64,000 nucleotides of DNA from Rhodoblastus acidophilus (GCF_009720655.1 NZ_WNKS01000017.1:21055-85054), one strand, 5' to 3'. Shown: positions 23,095 through 32,789, counted from the first letter of the stretch. Numbers and translations: made by a program. Notes: a model not told the origin generated them from the sequence alone.

Positions 23095-23275
23095 GCGAAC
23101 ATGCGTTGGTCGCCCAACGCATGTTTGCTGAGGTTCCTTTGTTTTCGCAGGATTTTCATCCGAAAACCGGCAGCTGCTTTTCGGAAATCCCGCCTAGAGC
23201 GCATTCGCGCTCCAGGATTTTGTTTTAACGCGTTTTCTTAACGCGAACCGGACCCTTCGCTTGAAAACGCTATGA
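23092..23275 (+). repeat. Intergenic palindromic repeat, family B, copy 2, inside the che operon
   Basis: Starting with the cheY1 stop codon TAA, the order is the same as in copy 1 read on its minus strand: a hairpin (CATGCGTTGG-TCGC-CCAACGCATG), AGGTTCCTTTG, GGATTTTCATCCGAAAACCGG, then a tagagcgc...gcgctcca hairpin and gcgttttc...gaaaacgc. The element lies between cheY1 and cheA and could alter transcript processing or the expression of cheA onward. Confidence 0.82.
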
Positions 23276-23291
23276 ACCGGGGAGAACCGGC

Positions 23292-25385
23292 GTGGACCCG
23301 ATGGAGACGATCCGCCAAACATTCTTCCAGGAATGCGAGGAGCAGCTGAACGAAACCGAAACCGGGCTGCTGGCGCTCGAAATCGGCGAGGCCGATTCCG
23401 AGACCGTCAACGCCGTGTTTCGCGCGGTCCATTCGATCAAGGGCGGCGCCGGCGCCTTCAAATACGAGCGTCTCGTGCGCTTCGCCCATGTGTTCGAAAC
23501 CGCGCTCGACGGCCTGCGCAACGGCCGGCTGGAGGCGTCGCCAAGTGCGATGAAAACCATGCTGCGCTCGGCAGACCTGCTCGCCGATCTGGTGCGCGAG
23601 GCGCGAGGCGACGCGGCGGTGGACGATGCGCGGCTGGAGGCGCTGCGCGACGAACTCGGCCGGCTGGCCGAGGAGCCGGGCGAACCGGCGACGCAAGCAG
23701 CCGACAGCTTCGGTTTCCAGCCGCTCACCCTGTCCCTCGGCGATCTCGCGCCCGAAACGCCGCCGTCGCAGGGGTGGCGCATCGTCTTCCGCCCCGCCCC
23801 CGACCTGTACCGGCGCGGCAACGAGCCGGCGCGCATCCTGCGCGAACTCGCCGAACTCGGCGACATGCGCGTGACCTGCGACGCCTCGGCGCTGCCGCTG
23901 CTCGACGCCTTCGATCCGGGCGGCGCCTATCTCGCCTGGAGCATCGACCTCACCTCCGCCGCGCCGCGCGAAAAAGTCGAGGACGCCTTCGACTTCGTCA
24001 TCGACGATTGCGAATTGCGCGTCGCGCCGCTCGCGCCGGCGCCGGACGCCGAAGCGGCGAACGCGGACGGGCTGGAGTTCACGCCGCTGTCGATCGACCT
24101 GCCCATGATCGACGCGCCGACCGCTCCGCAAGCGGCGGCCTCCCCGCCCCCCACGGAGCGCAAGGTCGAAACTGTGCGCGCCGAAGCGACCGTGTCCCAA
24201 ACCATCCGGGTCGATCTGGAGCGGGTGGACCGTCTGGCGAATCTGGTGGGCGAGCTGGTCATCAACCAGGCCATGCTGTCGCAAAGCATCGTCGAAGCCG
24301 CCTTGCCTCGCGCCTCAAAAGCCTTCGACGACCTGACCGCGCTGGAGCAGCTCACGCGCGAGATCCAGGAAGGGATCATGGCGATCCGCGCGCAGCCGGT
24401 GAAACCGTTGTTCCAGCGCATGACCCGCATCGTGCGCGAGGTCGCGGACGCCACGGGCAAGATGGTGCGGCTGAAGACCGAAGGCGAGGCGACCGAAGTG
24501 GATCGCACCGTGTTCGAAAAACTCGCGGACCCGTTGACGCACCTGATCCGCAACGCGGTGGATCACGGGCTGGAGACGCCGGACGAGCGCGCCGCCGCCG
24601 GCAAGCCGGAACATGGCGAAGTCCGGCTTACCGCCGCGCATCGCTCGGGCCGCATCGTCATCGACGTCAGCGACGACGGCAAGGGGATTGATCGCGCGAG
24701 GGTCAAGGCCAAAGCGGTCGAGAAGGATTTGATCGCGGCGGACGCGCAGCTTTCGAACACCGAAATCGACAATCTGCTGTTCCTGCCCGGATTTTCGACG
24801 GCTGCCGCGGTCTCCGACATTTCGGGGCGCGGCGTCGGCATGGATGTGGTCAAAAGCTCGATCCAGTCGCTGGGCGGTCGCATCTCCGTGTCGTCGCGGC
24901 CGGGGCTCGGCTCCACCTTTTCCCTCAGCCTGCCGCTCACCCTGGCCGTGCTCGACGGCATGGTGGTCAAGGTCGCCGAACAAACCCTCGTTGCGCCGCT
25001 GACGACCATCGTCGAGACGCTGCGGCCCAAGGCGAGGGACGTGCACCGGCTCGGCGTGGACCAGCGCGTGCTCGCGGATCGCGGCGTGTTCGTGCCGCTG
25101 ATCGATGTCGGGATTGAAATGGGTTTTCGAACGACGCCGGCCGATCCGCTGTCCGGCGTCGTCATCATCGTCGAAGGCGACGGTGGCGCCCGCTGCGCGC
25201 TGATGGTCGATTCAATTCTCGACCAGCGCCAGGTGGTGATCAAGAGCCTGGAGACCAATTACCAGCAGGTTCAGGGCGTGGCGGCCGCCACCATTCTGGG
25301 CGATGGCCGAGTCGCGCTGATCCTCGACATCGACGCCTTCGTCGCCGTCACCCATTCGCAACCGCCTCTCGCCGCAGTGAGCTGA
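23292..25385 (+). CDS. cheA: Chemotaxis histidine kinase CheA
   Basis: 697 residues. P1 Hpt domain with phospho-accepting H47 in VHSIKGGAGAF; a variable P2 region; P3 dimerisation helices (RVDRLANLVGELVINQAMLSQ); P4 ATPase with HLIRNAVDHGLETP, DDGKGID and GRGVGMDVVKSSIQSLGG boxes; and a C-terminal CheW-like P5 domain. It autophosphorylates on command of receptors and passes phosphate to CheY and CheB. The GTG at 23292 is used; ATG 23301 would remove only three residues. Confidence 0.96.
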   Translation: MDPMETIRQTFFQECEEQLNETETGLLALEIGEADSETVNAVFRAVHSIKGGAGAFKYERLVRFAHVFETALDGLRNGRLEASPSAMKTMLRSADLLADLVREARGDAAVDDARLEALRDELGRLAEEPGEPATQAADSFGFQPLTLSLGDLAPETPPSQGWRIVFRPAPDLYRRGNEPARILRELAELGDMRVTCDASALPLLDAFDPGGAYLAWSIDLTSAAPREKVEDAFDFVIDDCELRVAPLAPAPDAEAANADGLEFTPLSIDLPMIDAPTAPQAAASPPPTERKVETVRAEATVSQTIRVDLERVDRLANLVGELVINQAMLSQSIVEAALPRASKAFDDLTALEQLTREIQEGIMAIRAQPVKPLFQRMTRIVREVADATGKMVRLKTEGEATEVDRTVFEKLADPLTHLIRNAVDHGLETPDERAAAGKPEHGEVRLTAAHRSGRIVIDVSDDGKGIDRARVKAKAVEKDLIAADAQLSNTEIDNLLFLPGFSTAAAVSDISGRGVGMDVVKSSIQSLGGRISVSSRPGLGSTFSLSLPLTLAVLDGMVVKVAEQTLVAPLTTIVETLRPKARDVHRLGVDQRVLADRGVFVPLIDVGIEMGFRTTPADPLSGVVIIVEGDGGARCALMVDSILDQRQVVIKSLETNYQQVQGVAAATILGDGRVALILDIDAFVAVTHSQPPLAAVS

Positions 25386-25388
25386 CCC

Positions 25389-25853
25389 ATGCACATTCCC
25401 GACACGTCCGCCGGCGCCTCAAAAGAATTCATCGTCTTCCGCCTGGGCGCGATGGAATTCGCCATCGACATCATGGCGGTGCGCGAGATTCGCGGCTGGA
25501 CTCCGGCGACCGCCCTGCCCCATGCGCCCTCTTTTGTGCGCGGCGTCATCAACTTGAGGGGCGCGGTGCTGCCCATCGTCGATCTCGCGGAGCGCTTGGG
25601 CTTCGACCCCATCGAACTCTCGGCGCGCCGCGTGGTGATCGTGGTGCAGATCGGGGCGCGCCTGGTCGGCCTGCTGGTCGACGCGGTCTCCGACATCCTG
25701 TCGCAGCCGCACGAAACCATCCAGCCGATCCCCGATGTCGCCTCCGAAGTGGTCAAGCTCTACGTGCAGGGCGTGTTCGCTTTCGAGGACCGCATGATCG
25801 GCCTCATCCGCCTCGAACATCTGGCGCCGCCATCCCTTGGAGAAGCCGCTTGA
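25389..25853 (+). CDS. cheW: Chemotaxis coupling protein CheW
   Basis: 154-residue CheW domain (FIVFRLGAMEFAIDIMAVREIRGW, PSFVRGVINLRGAVLPIVDLAERLG, VGLLVDAVSDIL). It links receptors to CheA. It begins three bases after cheA and its end overlaps the cheR start. Confidence 0.95.
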   Translation: MHIPDTSAGASKEFIVFRLGAMEFAIDIMAVREIRGWTPATALPHAPSFVRGVINLRGAVLPIVDLAERLGFDPIELSARRVVIVVQIGARLVGLLVDAVSDILSQPHETIQPIPDVASEVVKLYVQGVFAFEDRMIGLIRLEHLAPPSLGEAA

Positions 25854-26719
25854 GCGCGCTGCGCAAGGACAGTCTGATCGAGGGCGATTTTCCTCTCACC
25901 CTGGAGGATTTTCGCGACATCGCCGCCATGCTCTACGCCGACGCCCGCATCCATCTCACGGACAGCAAGGCGAGCCTGGTCTATTCGCGGCTGATCAAGC
26001 GGCTGCGGGCGCTGAACCTCGAAAGTTTTGCCGATTATTGCGCGCTGTTGCGCGAGGAGGAGGCCGAGCGCAGCGAAATGCTGTCGGCGCTGACCACCAA
26101 CGTCACCCGGTTTTTTCGCGAGCGGCATCATTTCGAACATTTTTCGAGCAGCGTTTTGCCCGGCCTGCTGGCGCGGGCGCGGCGCGGCGCGCGCGTGCGT
26201 CTGTGGTCCGCCGGCTGCTCCAGCGGCGAGGAGCCCTATTCCATCGCCTTGACTGTTCTTGAGCAGGACCCCCGCGCCGCCGATCTCGACATAAAGGTGC
26301 TGGCGACCGACATCGATCCGCGCATGATCGCGCGCGGCCGCGACGGCGTTTATCCCGAAGCCGCGCTGGCCGAGGACGTTTCCACCGGCGCCCTGCAGCG
26401 CTTCTTCTTCAAGGAAGGGAGCGCGCGGCGCGCCGCCGGCGAACTGCGAAAAATGGTGGCGTTCCGCCGGCTGAACCTCAATGGCGACTGGCCGATGCGC
26501 GGCCCCTTCGACATCATCTTCTGCCGCAATGTCGCGATCTATTTCGACGACGCCACGCAAGAAGCCCTGTGGGCGAAATTCGCCGCCATGCTGGCGCCCG
26601 GCGGCTGGCTCTACATCGGCCATTCCGAGCGCGTCGACGGCCCCGCGAGCGCCTACCTCGACAGCGCCGGCGTCACCGCCTATCGCCGCAACGCCAAACC
26701 GCAGGGAGGCGCGCAATGA
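25850..26719 (+). CDS. cheR: Chemotaxis protein methyltransferase CheR
   Basis: 289 residues. Methylates glutamates of chemoreceptors using S-adenosylmethionine. The N-terminal helical domain is followed by the SAM fold with LWSAGCSSGEEPYSIAL and FDIIFCRNVAIYF. The only start that keeps the N-terminal domain is TTG at 25850, overlapping the cheW stop (TTGA), so translation is coupled. Stop overlaps the cheB ATG. Confidence 0.94.
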   Translation: MSALRKDSLIEGDFPLTLEDFRDIAAMLYADARIHLTDSKASLVYSRLIKRLRALNLESFADYCALLREEEAERSEMLSALTTNVTRFFRERHHFEHFSSSVLPGLLARARRGARVRLWSAGCSSGEEPYSIALTVLEQDPRAADLDIKVLATDIDPRMIARGRDGVYPEAALAEDVSTGALQRFFFKEGSARRAAGELRKMVAFRRLNLNGDWPMRGPFDIIFCRNVAIYFDDATQEALWAKFAAMLAPGGWLYIGHSERVDGPASAYLDSAGVTAYRRNAKPQGGAQ

Positions 26720-27732
26720 AGCCGGTGCGCGTTCTCGTCGTCGACGATTCCGCGACCATGCGCGGCATGATCGCCTCCACCCTTTCGCGGGCGCAAGGCA
26801 TCGAGGTCGTGGGCACGGCGTCCAACCCGCTCGAAGCGCGCGAGGCGATCAAGGCGCTCAATCCGGACGTGATGACGCTCGACGTCGAAATGCCCAAAAT
26901 GGATGGGCTGAATTTTCTCGACAAGGTCATGCGCCTGCGCCCCATGCCGGTGGTGATGGTCTCCTCGCAAACGGCGCGCGGCGCCGAGGCGACGCTCGCG
27001 GCGATGGAGCTGGGCGCGGTGAGTTGCGTAGCCAAGCCGACCATCGACAATCCCGGCGCCTTCGACAGCCTGCCGTCGCAAGTGGTGGCGGCGGCCTCCG
27101 CGCGCATCGGCGAGCGGGTCCGGCCAGCCATGGCGGCGGCCCCCGGCTATCGCTGGAACGGCAGGATCGTCGGCATCGGCGCCTCGACCGGCTGCGTCGA
27201 GGCTTTGCTCGCCATCATGCCGAGTTTTCCGCAAAACGGACCGCCGGTGCTGATCGCCGTGCACATGCCGGAGAATTTCACCAAATCCTTCGCCCGGCGC
27301 CTCAATTCCGTGACCGATGCGGAAGTCATGGAAGCCCAGGACGGCGCATCCCTCGCCCAGGGCCGCATCCTCGTCGCGCCCGGCGGCGTCCACATTGAGG
27401 CGGTCGACGCGGCGCGCCCCCATTGCCGGCTTCGCCAGGGCGAACGGGTCGGCGGCTTCCGTCCGTCGGTGGACGTGCTGTTTCACTCAATGGCCGAACA
27501 TTTCGGCGCCAAGGCGGTCGGCGCGATCCTCACCGGCATGGGCAGCGACGGCGCGGCGGGGCTCAAGGCTATGCGCGAGGCCGGCGCGCGCACGCTCGGC
27601 CAGGATGAGGCGAGCAGCATGATCTACGGAATGCCCCGGGCCGCAAAATCCTGCGGGGCCGTGGAAATCGAAGCGCCGCTCCAGGACATCGGACGGCGCA
27701 TTGTTGAATTGACCAGTTGGGAAAGGCGTTAA
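26716..27732 (+). CDS. cheB: Chemotaxis methylesterase/glutamine deamidase CheB
   Basis: 338 residues. Receiver domain with D10/D11 and phospho-acceptor D56 in VMTLDVEMPKMDG, then the CheB esterase with the triad signatures GASTG, AVHMPENF and TGMGSDGAAG. Removes methyl groups from receptors when phosphorylated by CheA. ATG at 26716 overlaps the cheR stop by four bases (ATGA). Confidence 0.96.
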   Translation: MKPVRVLVVDDSATMRGMIASTLSRAQGIEVVGTASNPLEAREAIKALNPDVMTLDVEMPKMDGLNFLDKVMRLRPMPVVMVSSQTARGAEATLAAMELGAVSCVAKPTIDNPGAFDSLPSQVVAAASARIGERVRPAMAAAPGYRWNGRIVGIGASTGCVEALLAIMPSFPQNGPPVLIAVHMPENFTKSFARRLNSVTDAEVMEAQDGASLAQGRILVAPGGVHIEAVDAARPHCRLRQGERVGGFRPSVDVLFHSMAEHFGAKAVGAILTGMGSDGAAGLKAMREAGARTLGQDEASSMIYGMPRAAKSCGAVEIEAPLQDIGRRIVELTSWERR

Positions 27733-27733
27733 A

Positions 27734-28126
27734 ATGGGCTCCCTCGCAGAAAGACTTGAAGTGACCGTGGTGGACGACACCGCCGTCAGCCGCGCGCTGA
27801 TCATCGACGCGCTCGAACAGATCGGCATCACCCGCATCGCCCAGGCGAAGGACGGCAATCAGGCGCTAAGGGACATTTTGGCGAAGCCGACCCATCTGGT
27901 GATCTCGGACATGAACATGCCGGGCATGGACGGGCTGGCGCTGCTGAAAAAACTGCGCGAGACGCCGGCGACCGCCCGCATCGGCTTCATCCTCGTCACC
28001 GGCAGCCCGGACAAGACCCTGGTGGAGCGCGGCAAGGCGCTGCAACTCAACAATTACGTCGCCAAACCCTTCACCGTCGATGCTGTGCGCAAGGCGATCG
28101 AGGCGGTGGTCGGGCGGCTGCAATGA
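27734..28126 (+). CDS. cheY2: Chemotaxis response regulator CheY2
   Basis: 130-residue lone receiver with D14/D15, phospho-acceptor D59 in LVISDMNMPGMDG and the switch Thr/Lys (LVTGSPD, YVAKPF). By position between cheB and cheD it corresponds to S. meliloti CheY2, the regulator that binds the flagellar motor. Its stop overlaps the cheD start (ATGA). Confidence 0.9.
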   Translation: MGSLAERLEVTVVDDTAVSRALIIDALEQIGITRIAQAKDGNQALRDILAKPTHLVISDMNMPGMDGLALLKKLRETPATARIGFILVTGSPDKTLVERGKALQLNNYVAKPFTVDAVRKAIEAVVGRLQ

Positions 28127-28677
28127 CCGCTGCGCCGCTGAAAACGATCGCGATCGTTCAGGGAGAACACGCCGTCAGCCGCGACCCCGAAACGGTGTTC
28201 TCCACCGTGCTCGGCTCGTGCGTCGCGGTCTGCCTGCACGACCCCGCGGCCGGCGCCGGCGGCATGAACCATTTTCTCCTGCCCGGAGAACCGGCGGACC
28301 TCCAGAAGCGGGACGTCGAGCGCTATGGCGTGTATCTGATGGAGGTCCTGATCAACGATCTCATGAAGCTCGGCGCCCGGCGCGAGCGCATGCGGGCCAA
28401 GGTGTTCGGCGGCGCCACCATCTTGCGCGGACTGGGCGCGATCGGCGCGGCCAACGCCGAATTCGCCAAGAATTTCCTGCGCCACGAGGGCATAAGGGTG
28501 GTCGCCGAGGATTTGGGCGGCGAACGCGCCCGGCGCCTGCAGTTCTGGCCCGTTTCGGGACGCGCCCGTCAGCTCTATGTCGCGTCGGAGCCCAGACTCG
28601 CCGCCGCCGAGGCCGCCAGGGCGAGCACCTTCAACACTGGCGCCCTCCCCGCCGGCGACATGGAGCTGTTCGCATGA
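28123..28677 (+). CDS. cheD: Chemoreceptor glutamine deamidase CheD
   Basis: 184 residues. Catalytic Cys C33 in VLGSCVAVCL and His H50 in GGMNHFLLP have the same 17-residue spacing as C27/H44 of Thermotoga CheD. Deamidates glutamines on receptors and can interact with CheC/CheT-type proteins. Stop overlaps the next gene by four bases. Confidence 0.93.
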   Translation: MTAAPLKTIAIVQGEHAVSRDPETVFSTVLGSCVAVCLHDPAAGAGGMNHFLLPGEPADLQKRDVERYGVYLMEVLINDLMKLGARRERMRAKVFGGATILRGLGAIGAANAEFAKNFLRHEGIRVVAEDLGGERARRLQFWPVSGRARQLYVASEPRLAAAEAARASTFNTGALPAGDMELFA

Positions 28678-29051
28678 CGGCGCGGCCGGAGGGCGAGACC
28701 GATCTGGCGAGCGCGCTGGAGCGCGCGGCCGAGGCCTTGCGCCTGACCTCCGCAAGGCTGCACCGCGTCGAGACCGCGATCAGCGAGGTCATGCGGACCT
28801 CCGGGGGAGCCTCGCTGTCGCATTTCGCCGATCTGCAGGAACTCGACCGCAGCGCCCAGGAGGTCGCGGGGCTCGCCGATTTCATCGACCAACTCGGGCG
28901 GCGCACGCCCGGCGCGGTCATGGTCGACGTCGCCGAAGCCGTGCGGCCCCTGCTGCTTCGCGACCTCGCGCGCTTTCTCGCACGCCATCCGACGCCCGCC
29001 GCCGCTCCGTCCCACGCCGAGGACGACGACGTTTTTTTCGCGCAAGGCTGA
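28674..29051 (+). CDS. cheT: CheT-like small chemotaxis protein with DxxxQ motif
   Basis: 125 residues, mostly helical, no similarity to the large named families. It is the last gene of the operon, overlapping cheD by four bases, exactly where orf10/cheT lies in S. meliloti. A helix carries D58-R-S-A-Q62, a match to the DxxxQ motif that CheZ-type phosphatases insert into the CheY active site. A role in CheY dephosphorylation or in the CheR/CheD adaptation system is possible; this is inference from position and one motif. Its stop codon abuts repeat A copy 4. Confidence 0.65.
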   Translation: MTARPEGETDLASALERAAEALRLTSARLHRVETAISEVMRTSGGASLSHFADLQELDRSAQEVAGLADFIDQLGRRTPGAVMVDVAEAVRPLLLRDLARFLARHPTPAAAPSHAEDDDVFFAQG

Positions 29052-29132
29052 CGCGGCTTCCGCAAGATCGCTTCGCGATCCGCGAAAACGAAATCGCGCG
29101 GAAACCCTTCAGGCGAAGGGCGGATTTCCGCG
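29052..29132 (-). repeat. Intergenic palindromic repeat, family A, copy 4 (partial, inverted)
   Basis: Reverse complement of the 3' two-thirds of the family A unit, including gatcgcttcgcgatc, the aacgaaatcgcgcgg core and aggcgaagggcggatttccg. It begins on the base after the cheT stop codon. Confidence 0.82.
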
Positions 29133-29221
29133 GCCATTAACGTCGAAACGCCTTCAATTCTAAGGCGACATTAATGGATTTAGAACAACTTTAACGTGTA
29201 TTTCAGCCGCAGAGCAGATCC

Positions 29222-31342
29222 ATGAAGCTAGAAAACTGGTCGTTGACCAAAAAGCTGACCGCTGTCGTCGCGATCCTGTTGTCGCCTCTGGTCCTGATGC
29301 TCTGGTCCGCCTACAACGAAAAGGACTCGCTCATCCATTTCGCACGGCAGGAGCAAGGCGGCGTCGCCTATATCCGCACCTTGCAACAAGGCTATGTCGC
29401 GGCGCTCAACGGCGACGCCCAAGCGGCGGAGGCGGCGGCGTCGGCCATCGAACAGGCGCGCGCCGACCACAAGGGCGCGCTGGCGATCGGCGGCAAGGCC
29501 CGCGCAGCCATCGAGGCGCTGCGCGGCGACGATCTGGCCGCCGCCGCGACAAAACTGTCCGACGCGATCAGCCTGGTCTCCGACAAGGCGAAAATCACGC
29601 TCGATCCCGATGGCGATTCCTATTTCGTCGGCGACATGCTGGTGGCCCAGGCGCCGGCGATCCTGCAACGGACCAGCGAACTTTCGGGCGCGGCGAGCGC
29701 CTTGCAGTCCGCCCGCGGCGAAGAGGCGCTGATGGCCTTCGCGGTGGCGCGCGACCAGCTGGCCACCGCCGCGTCCGCCTTCGCCATCGATTACGAGAAG
29801 GCGATCAGGGACAATGGCGCCGTCGCCGCCGCGCTCGGCGCGGAGGTGAAGCTTTTGGCTGCGCGCGTCGACACGTTGCATGGCGCCGCCGCCGCGCGCG
29901 ATCCCGCCGCTGTCCTGGCGGTCGCGCCAGATGTCGCCGAGACCGCCGCCGCATTGATGCCGAAGCTCGACGACGTGATGGCGAGTCTGCTCGACGCGCG
30001 CATTTCCGGCTTCAAGACCGAAGTTCTGGCGCGGGTGACGCAATCGCTGGTGTTCGTCGTCCTGGGCCTGCTGGCCGCGATCATCGTGATCCGCTCGATC
30101 TCGCGGCCGCTGGGCCAACTCATCGGCGCCATCGGCGCGATCCAGGCCGGGCGCCTCGACATCGACCTGCCCCAGGCCAAGCGTGGCGACGAAATCGGCG
30201 CCATGGCCCGCGCGCTCGAAGGTTTTCGAACCGCCGAGAAGGAAAAGATCAACCTCAACGCCGCCCGCGAAGCCGAGGCCCGCGCCCGCGCCGAGGCCGA
30301 CCGCAAGGCGGCGGAAACCCGCGCGCAAGAACAGGTCGAGCAGGAGAAGGCGCGACGCGAGGGGGAGCGCGCGGCCATCGCCGCCGAGCGCAGAATCGTC
30401 GCCGACACGATCGGCTCCGGCCTGGCGCGCCTCGCGGCGCGGGACCTGACCGCGCGCCTGAAACTGCCCGATGTCTACGCCAAGCTCGAATCGGATTTCA
30501 ACGACGCCGCCAGCGCGCTGCAACAGGCGATGGAGGATGTGATCGACAGCTCCAACGCCGTCGGTGCGATGAGCGGTGAAATCGCCGAGGCCGCCTCCGA
30601 CATTTCGCGGCGCTCCGAGCAGCAGGCGGCGACGCTCGCAGAAACGGCGTCGGCCATCGAGGAGCTGACGTCAACCGTGAGGGCCGGCGCGGAGGGCGCC
30701 GGCAATGCGGCCGGCAACGTGCGCTCCGCGCGCGCCGAGGCCGAACAGAGCCGGGGCGTAATCTCGCAAGCCGTGTCCGCCATGGGCGCCATCGAGCAAT
30801 CGTCGCGCGAAATCGGCAAGGTCGTCGACATGATCGAGGAGATCGCCTTCCAGACAAACCTTTTGGCCCTCAACGCCAGCGTCGAGGCCGCGCGCGCCGG
30901 CGAGGCGGGACGCGGCTTCGCCGTGGTCGCCTCGGAAGTGCGGGCGCTGTCGCAGCGCTCGGCCTCGGCGGCCAAGGAGATCAACGGGCTGATCACCTCG
31001 TCGGCCGACGCGGTCGAACGCGGCGTGGGGCTGGTGGGCGGCGCCGGAACCGCGCTCGCCCGCATCATCGAACAGGTCGGGCTGCTCGACGCGCAGGTCT
31101 CCAGCATGGCCAAGGCGACGCAGGAGCAGGCGGCTACCCTGACACAGGTCAGCAAGGCCATGGCCTCGCTCGACCAGACGACCCAGCTCAATGCGGACAT
31201 GGTCGTCAAGACCTCGAAAGCGACGGAGGCGCTCGACCGCCAGAGCGAGTCTCTGCTGGCGCTGGTCTCGGACTTCCAGATTTGCGAGACAGGCGAAGGC
31301 GCCGCCCGCCGCGACAAGACGGCGAAGTCCTCCGCCGCCTGA
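29222..31342 (+). CDS. Methyl-accepting chemotaxis protein with large periplasmic helical domain
   Basis: 706 residues. Two membrane segments (about 13-28 and 275-292) flank a helical periplasmic sensor of about 245 residues, followed by HAMP, a long charged coiled coil (about 340-400), a second HAMP-like segment ([20 protein letters not shown]) and the MCP signalling domain with tip [18 protein letters not shown]. No CheR-tether pentapeptide is evident at the C-terminus (ending TAKSSAA). The ligand is unknown. It is 170 bp from the che operon and likely has its own promoter. Confidence 0.92.
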   Translation: MKLENWSLTKKLTAVVAILLSPLVLMLWSAYNEKDSLIHFARQEQGGVAYIRTLQQGYVAALNGDAQAAEAAASAIEQARADHKGALAIGGKARAAIEALRGDDLAAAATKLSDAISLVSDKAKITLDPDGDSYFVGDMLVAQAPAILQRTSELSGAASALQSARGEEALMAFAVARDQLATAASAFAIDYEKAIRDNGAVAAALGAEVKLLAARVDTLHGAAAARDPAAVLAVAPDVAETAAALMPKLDDVMASLLDARISGFKTEVLARVTQSLVFVVLGLLAAIIVIRSISRPLGQLIGAIGAIQAGRLDIDLPQAKRGDEIGAMARALEGFRTAEKEKINLNAAREAEARARAEADRKAAETRAQEQVEQEKARREGERAAIAAERRIVADTIGSGLARLAARDLTARLKLPDVYAKLESDFNDAASALQQAMEDVIDSSNAVGAMSGEIAEAASDISRRSEQQAATLAETASAIEELTSTVRAGAEGAGNAAGNVRSARAEAEQSRGVISQAVSAMGAIEQSSREIGKVVDMIEEIAFQTNLLALNASVEAARAGEAGRGFAVVASEVRALSQRSASAAKEINGLITSSADAVERGVGLVGGAGTALARIIEQVGLLDAQVSSMAKATQEQAATLTQVSKAMASLDQTTQLNADMVVKTSKATEALDRQSESLLALVSDFQICETGEGAARRDKTAKSSAA

Positions 31343-31386
31343 GGCCCCCTCTTCCGGTCGGTGGCGGGAAAAGATAAGCTTTGGCG

Positions 31387-32217
31387 ATGATCTGGCTCGC
31401 CCTTGGAGTCCTGACCGGCTTCGCCCTGCTGACCGTGCTCTGGCCCCTGGCGCGCGCCGTCCGGCGCAGCCGCGAGGGCGAGGCGGATGTCGCCTTTTTT
31501 CGCGCGCAAGTCGCCGCATTGGACGCGGACCTCCGGCGCGGCCTCATCGATCCCGCCGGGGCCGAAGCGGCGCGGGCCCAGGCGGCGCGCCGCCTCCTCG
31601 CGCTCGATCTTTCCGCCCCGGCCCCGGCGCGTTCGACCGGCGCGCGCTGGGCCGCCGCGTTTTTGGCGGCCGTCGCCATGCCCGCCATCGCCTTCGGCCT
31701 TTACGCCCATGTCGGCAAACCCGCCCTGCCCGACCAGCCCCTTGTCGCGCGCCTGCGACCAGACCCGGCGGGCCAAGCCGAGACGCCCGCCCAGGCGGTC
31801 GCGCGTCTCGAAAAACATCTGGCCGAGCACCCCGGCGACGGCCAGGCCTTCGAACAGCTGGCGCCGCTCTATCAAAGCCTGAGCCGGTGGGACGACGCCG
31901 TTCGCGCGCGGGAGGAGGCGCTGCGTCTGCTGGGCGAGACAGCCCTGCGCCACGAGGCGATCGGCGAAGCCATGATCGACGCGCGCGAGGGCGTCGTCAC
32001 GCTCGAGGCCAACGACCATTTCGAGCGCGCCCTGGGCCTGAACCCCAGGCTCGGCGAGGCGCGCTTCTACATCGGGCTGGGCGCTGCGCAGGATGGCGAC
32101 ATAACGCGCGCGCGGGCGATCTGGACGGAGCTGGCCAGGGAAACACCTGACAATTCAAGATTGAAAGCGGCGATTACGCAACAACTCGCCAAGCTCAACG
32201 CGCTTGACGCCAAGTGA
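31387..32217 (+). CDS. ccmI: CcmI/CycH, cytochrome c biogenesis apocytochrome chaperone
   Basis: 276 residues. Two membrane segments (about 1-17 and 82-101) separated by a cytoplasmic coiled-coil loop, then a periplasmic TPR domain (VARLEKHLAEHPGDGQAFEQLAPLYQSLSRWDDAVRAREEALRL). CcmI holds apocytochrome c C-termini for the CcmF/CcmH haem ligase. Normally it sits at the head of ccmIEFH; here the partners do not follow, and the next gene is a cytochrome c2. ATG at 31387 is used; TTG 31381 is two codons upstream. Confidence 0.85.
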   Translation: MIWLALGVLTGFALLTVLWPLARAVRRSREGEADVAFFRAQVAALDADLRRGLIDPAGAEAARAQAARRLLALDLSAPAPARSTGARWAAAFLAAVAMPAIAFGLYAHVGKPALPDQPLVARLRPDPAGQAETPAQAVARLEKHLAEHPGDGQAFEQLAPLYQSLSRWDDAVRAREEALRLLGETALRHEAIGEAMIDAREGVVTLEANDHFERALGLNPRLGEARFYIGLGAAQDGDITRARAIWTELARETPDNSRLKAAITQQLAKLNALDAK

Positions 32218-32378
32218 ATCAAGTTTTGATGAACCGCAATTTAAAAAAACTAAATCGCCGATTCCGTTGCGCGCGGCAGATTGCTTTGGTCAAGCTCAGG
32301 TTTTAGCTTTTCCTTGGACGCCACGCTTTTTTTGGAGTGGCGAACCAAATAAATACCAATAAAGGGACGGAATCAACA

Positions 32379-32780
32379 ATGAAAATTTACACCATTGTCA
32401 CTTTTGCCGCGTTTGGACTCTTTGCCAACGGCGCCTGGGCCGGCGTCGGCGACGCCGGCGACCCCGCCGCGGGCGAGAAGATTTTCCAGAAGTGCCACGC
32501 CTGTCACAACATCGGCCCTGACGCGAAGAACGCCGTCGCCCCGGTCTTGAACGGCATCTCCGGCCGCCACAGCGGCGCCTACCCGGGTTACGCCTATTCC
32601 GACGCCAACAAGAATTCGGGGATCACCTGGGACGAGGCGACCTTCAAGGACTATATCGCGGCGCCGCAGAAGAAGATTCCCGGCACCAAGATGACTTTCC
32701 CCGGATTGCCGAACGAGAAGGACCGCGACGACATCTGGGCCTTCCTCATCCAGTACAACGCCGACGGCGCGAAGAAGTAA
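32379..32780 (+). CDS. Class I cytochrome c (c2/mitochondrial c type)
   Basis: 133 residues. Signal peptide ending ANGAWA, then a mature periplasmic monohaem cytochrome: C39-H-A-C42-H43, LNGISGRHSGAYPGYAYSDANK, and the axial Met in IPGTKMTFPGL. The long form with YSDANK and WDEATFKDYIAAPQK is the class I c2 / c-550 type that shuttles electrons from bc1 to oxidases or a photosynthetic reaction centre. Start: ATG 32379, two further starts upstream give no signal peptide at the N-terminus. A terminator follows. Confidence 0.92.
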   Translation: MKIYTIVTFAAFGLFANGAWAGVGDAGDPAAGEKIFQKCHACHNIGPDAKNAVAPVLNGISGRHSGAYPGYAYSDANKNSGITWDEATFKDYIAAPQKKIPGTKMTFPGLPNEKDRDDIWAFLIQYNADGAKK

Positions 32781-32789
32781 AAAATCAAT

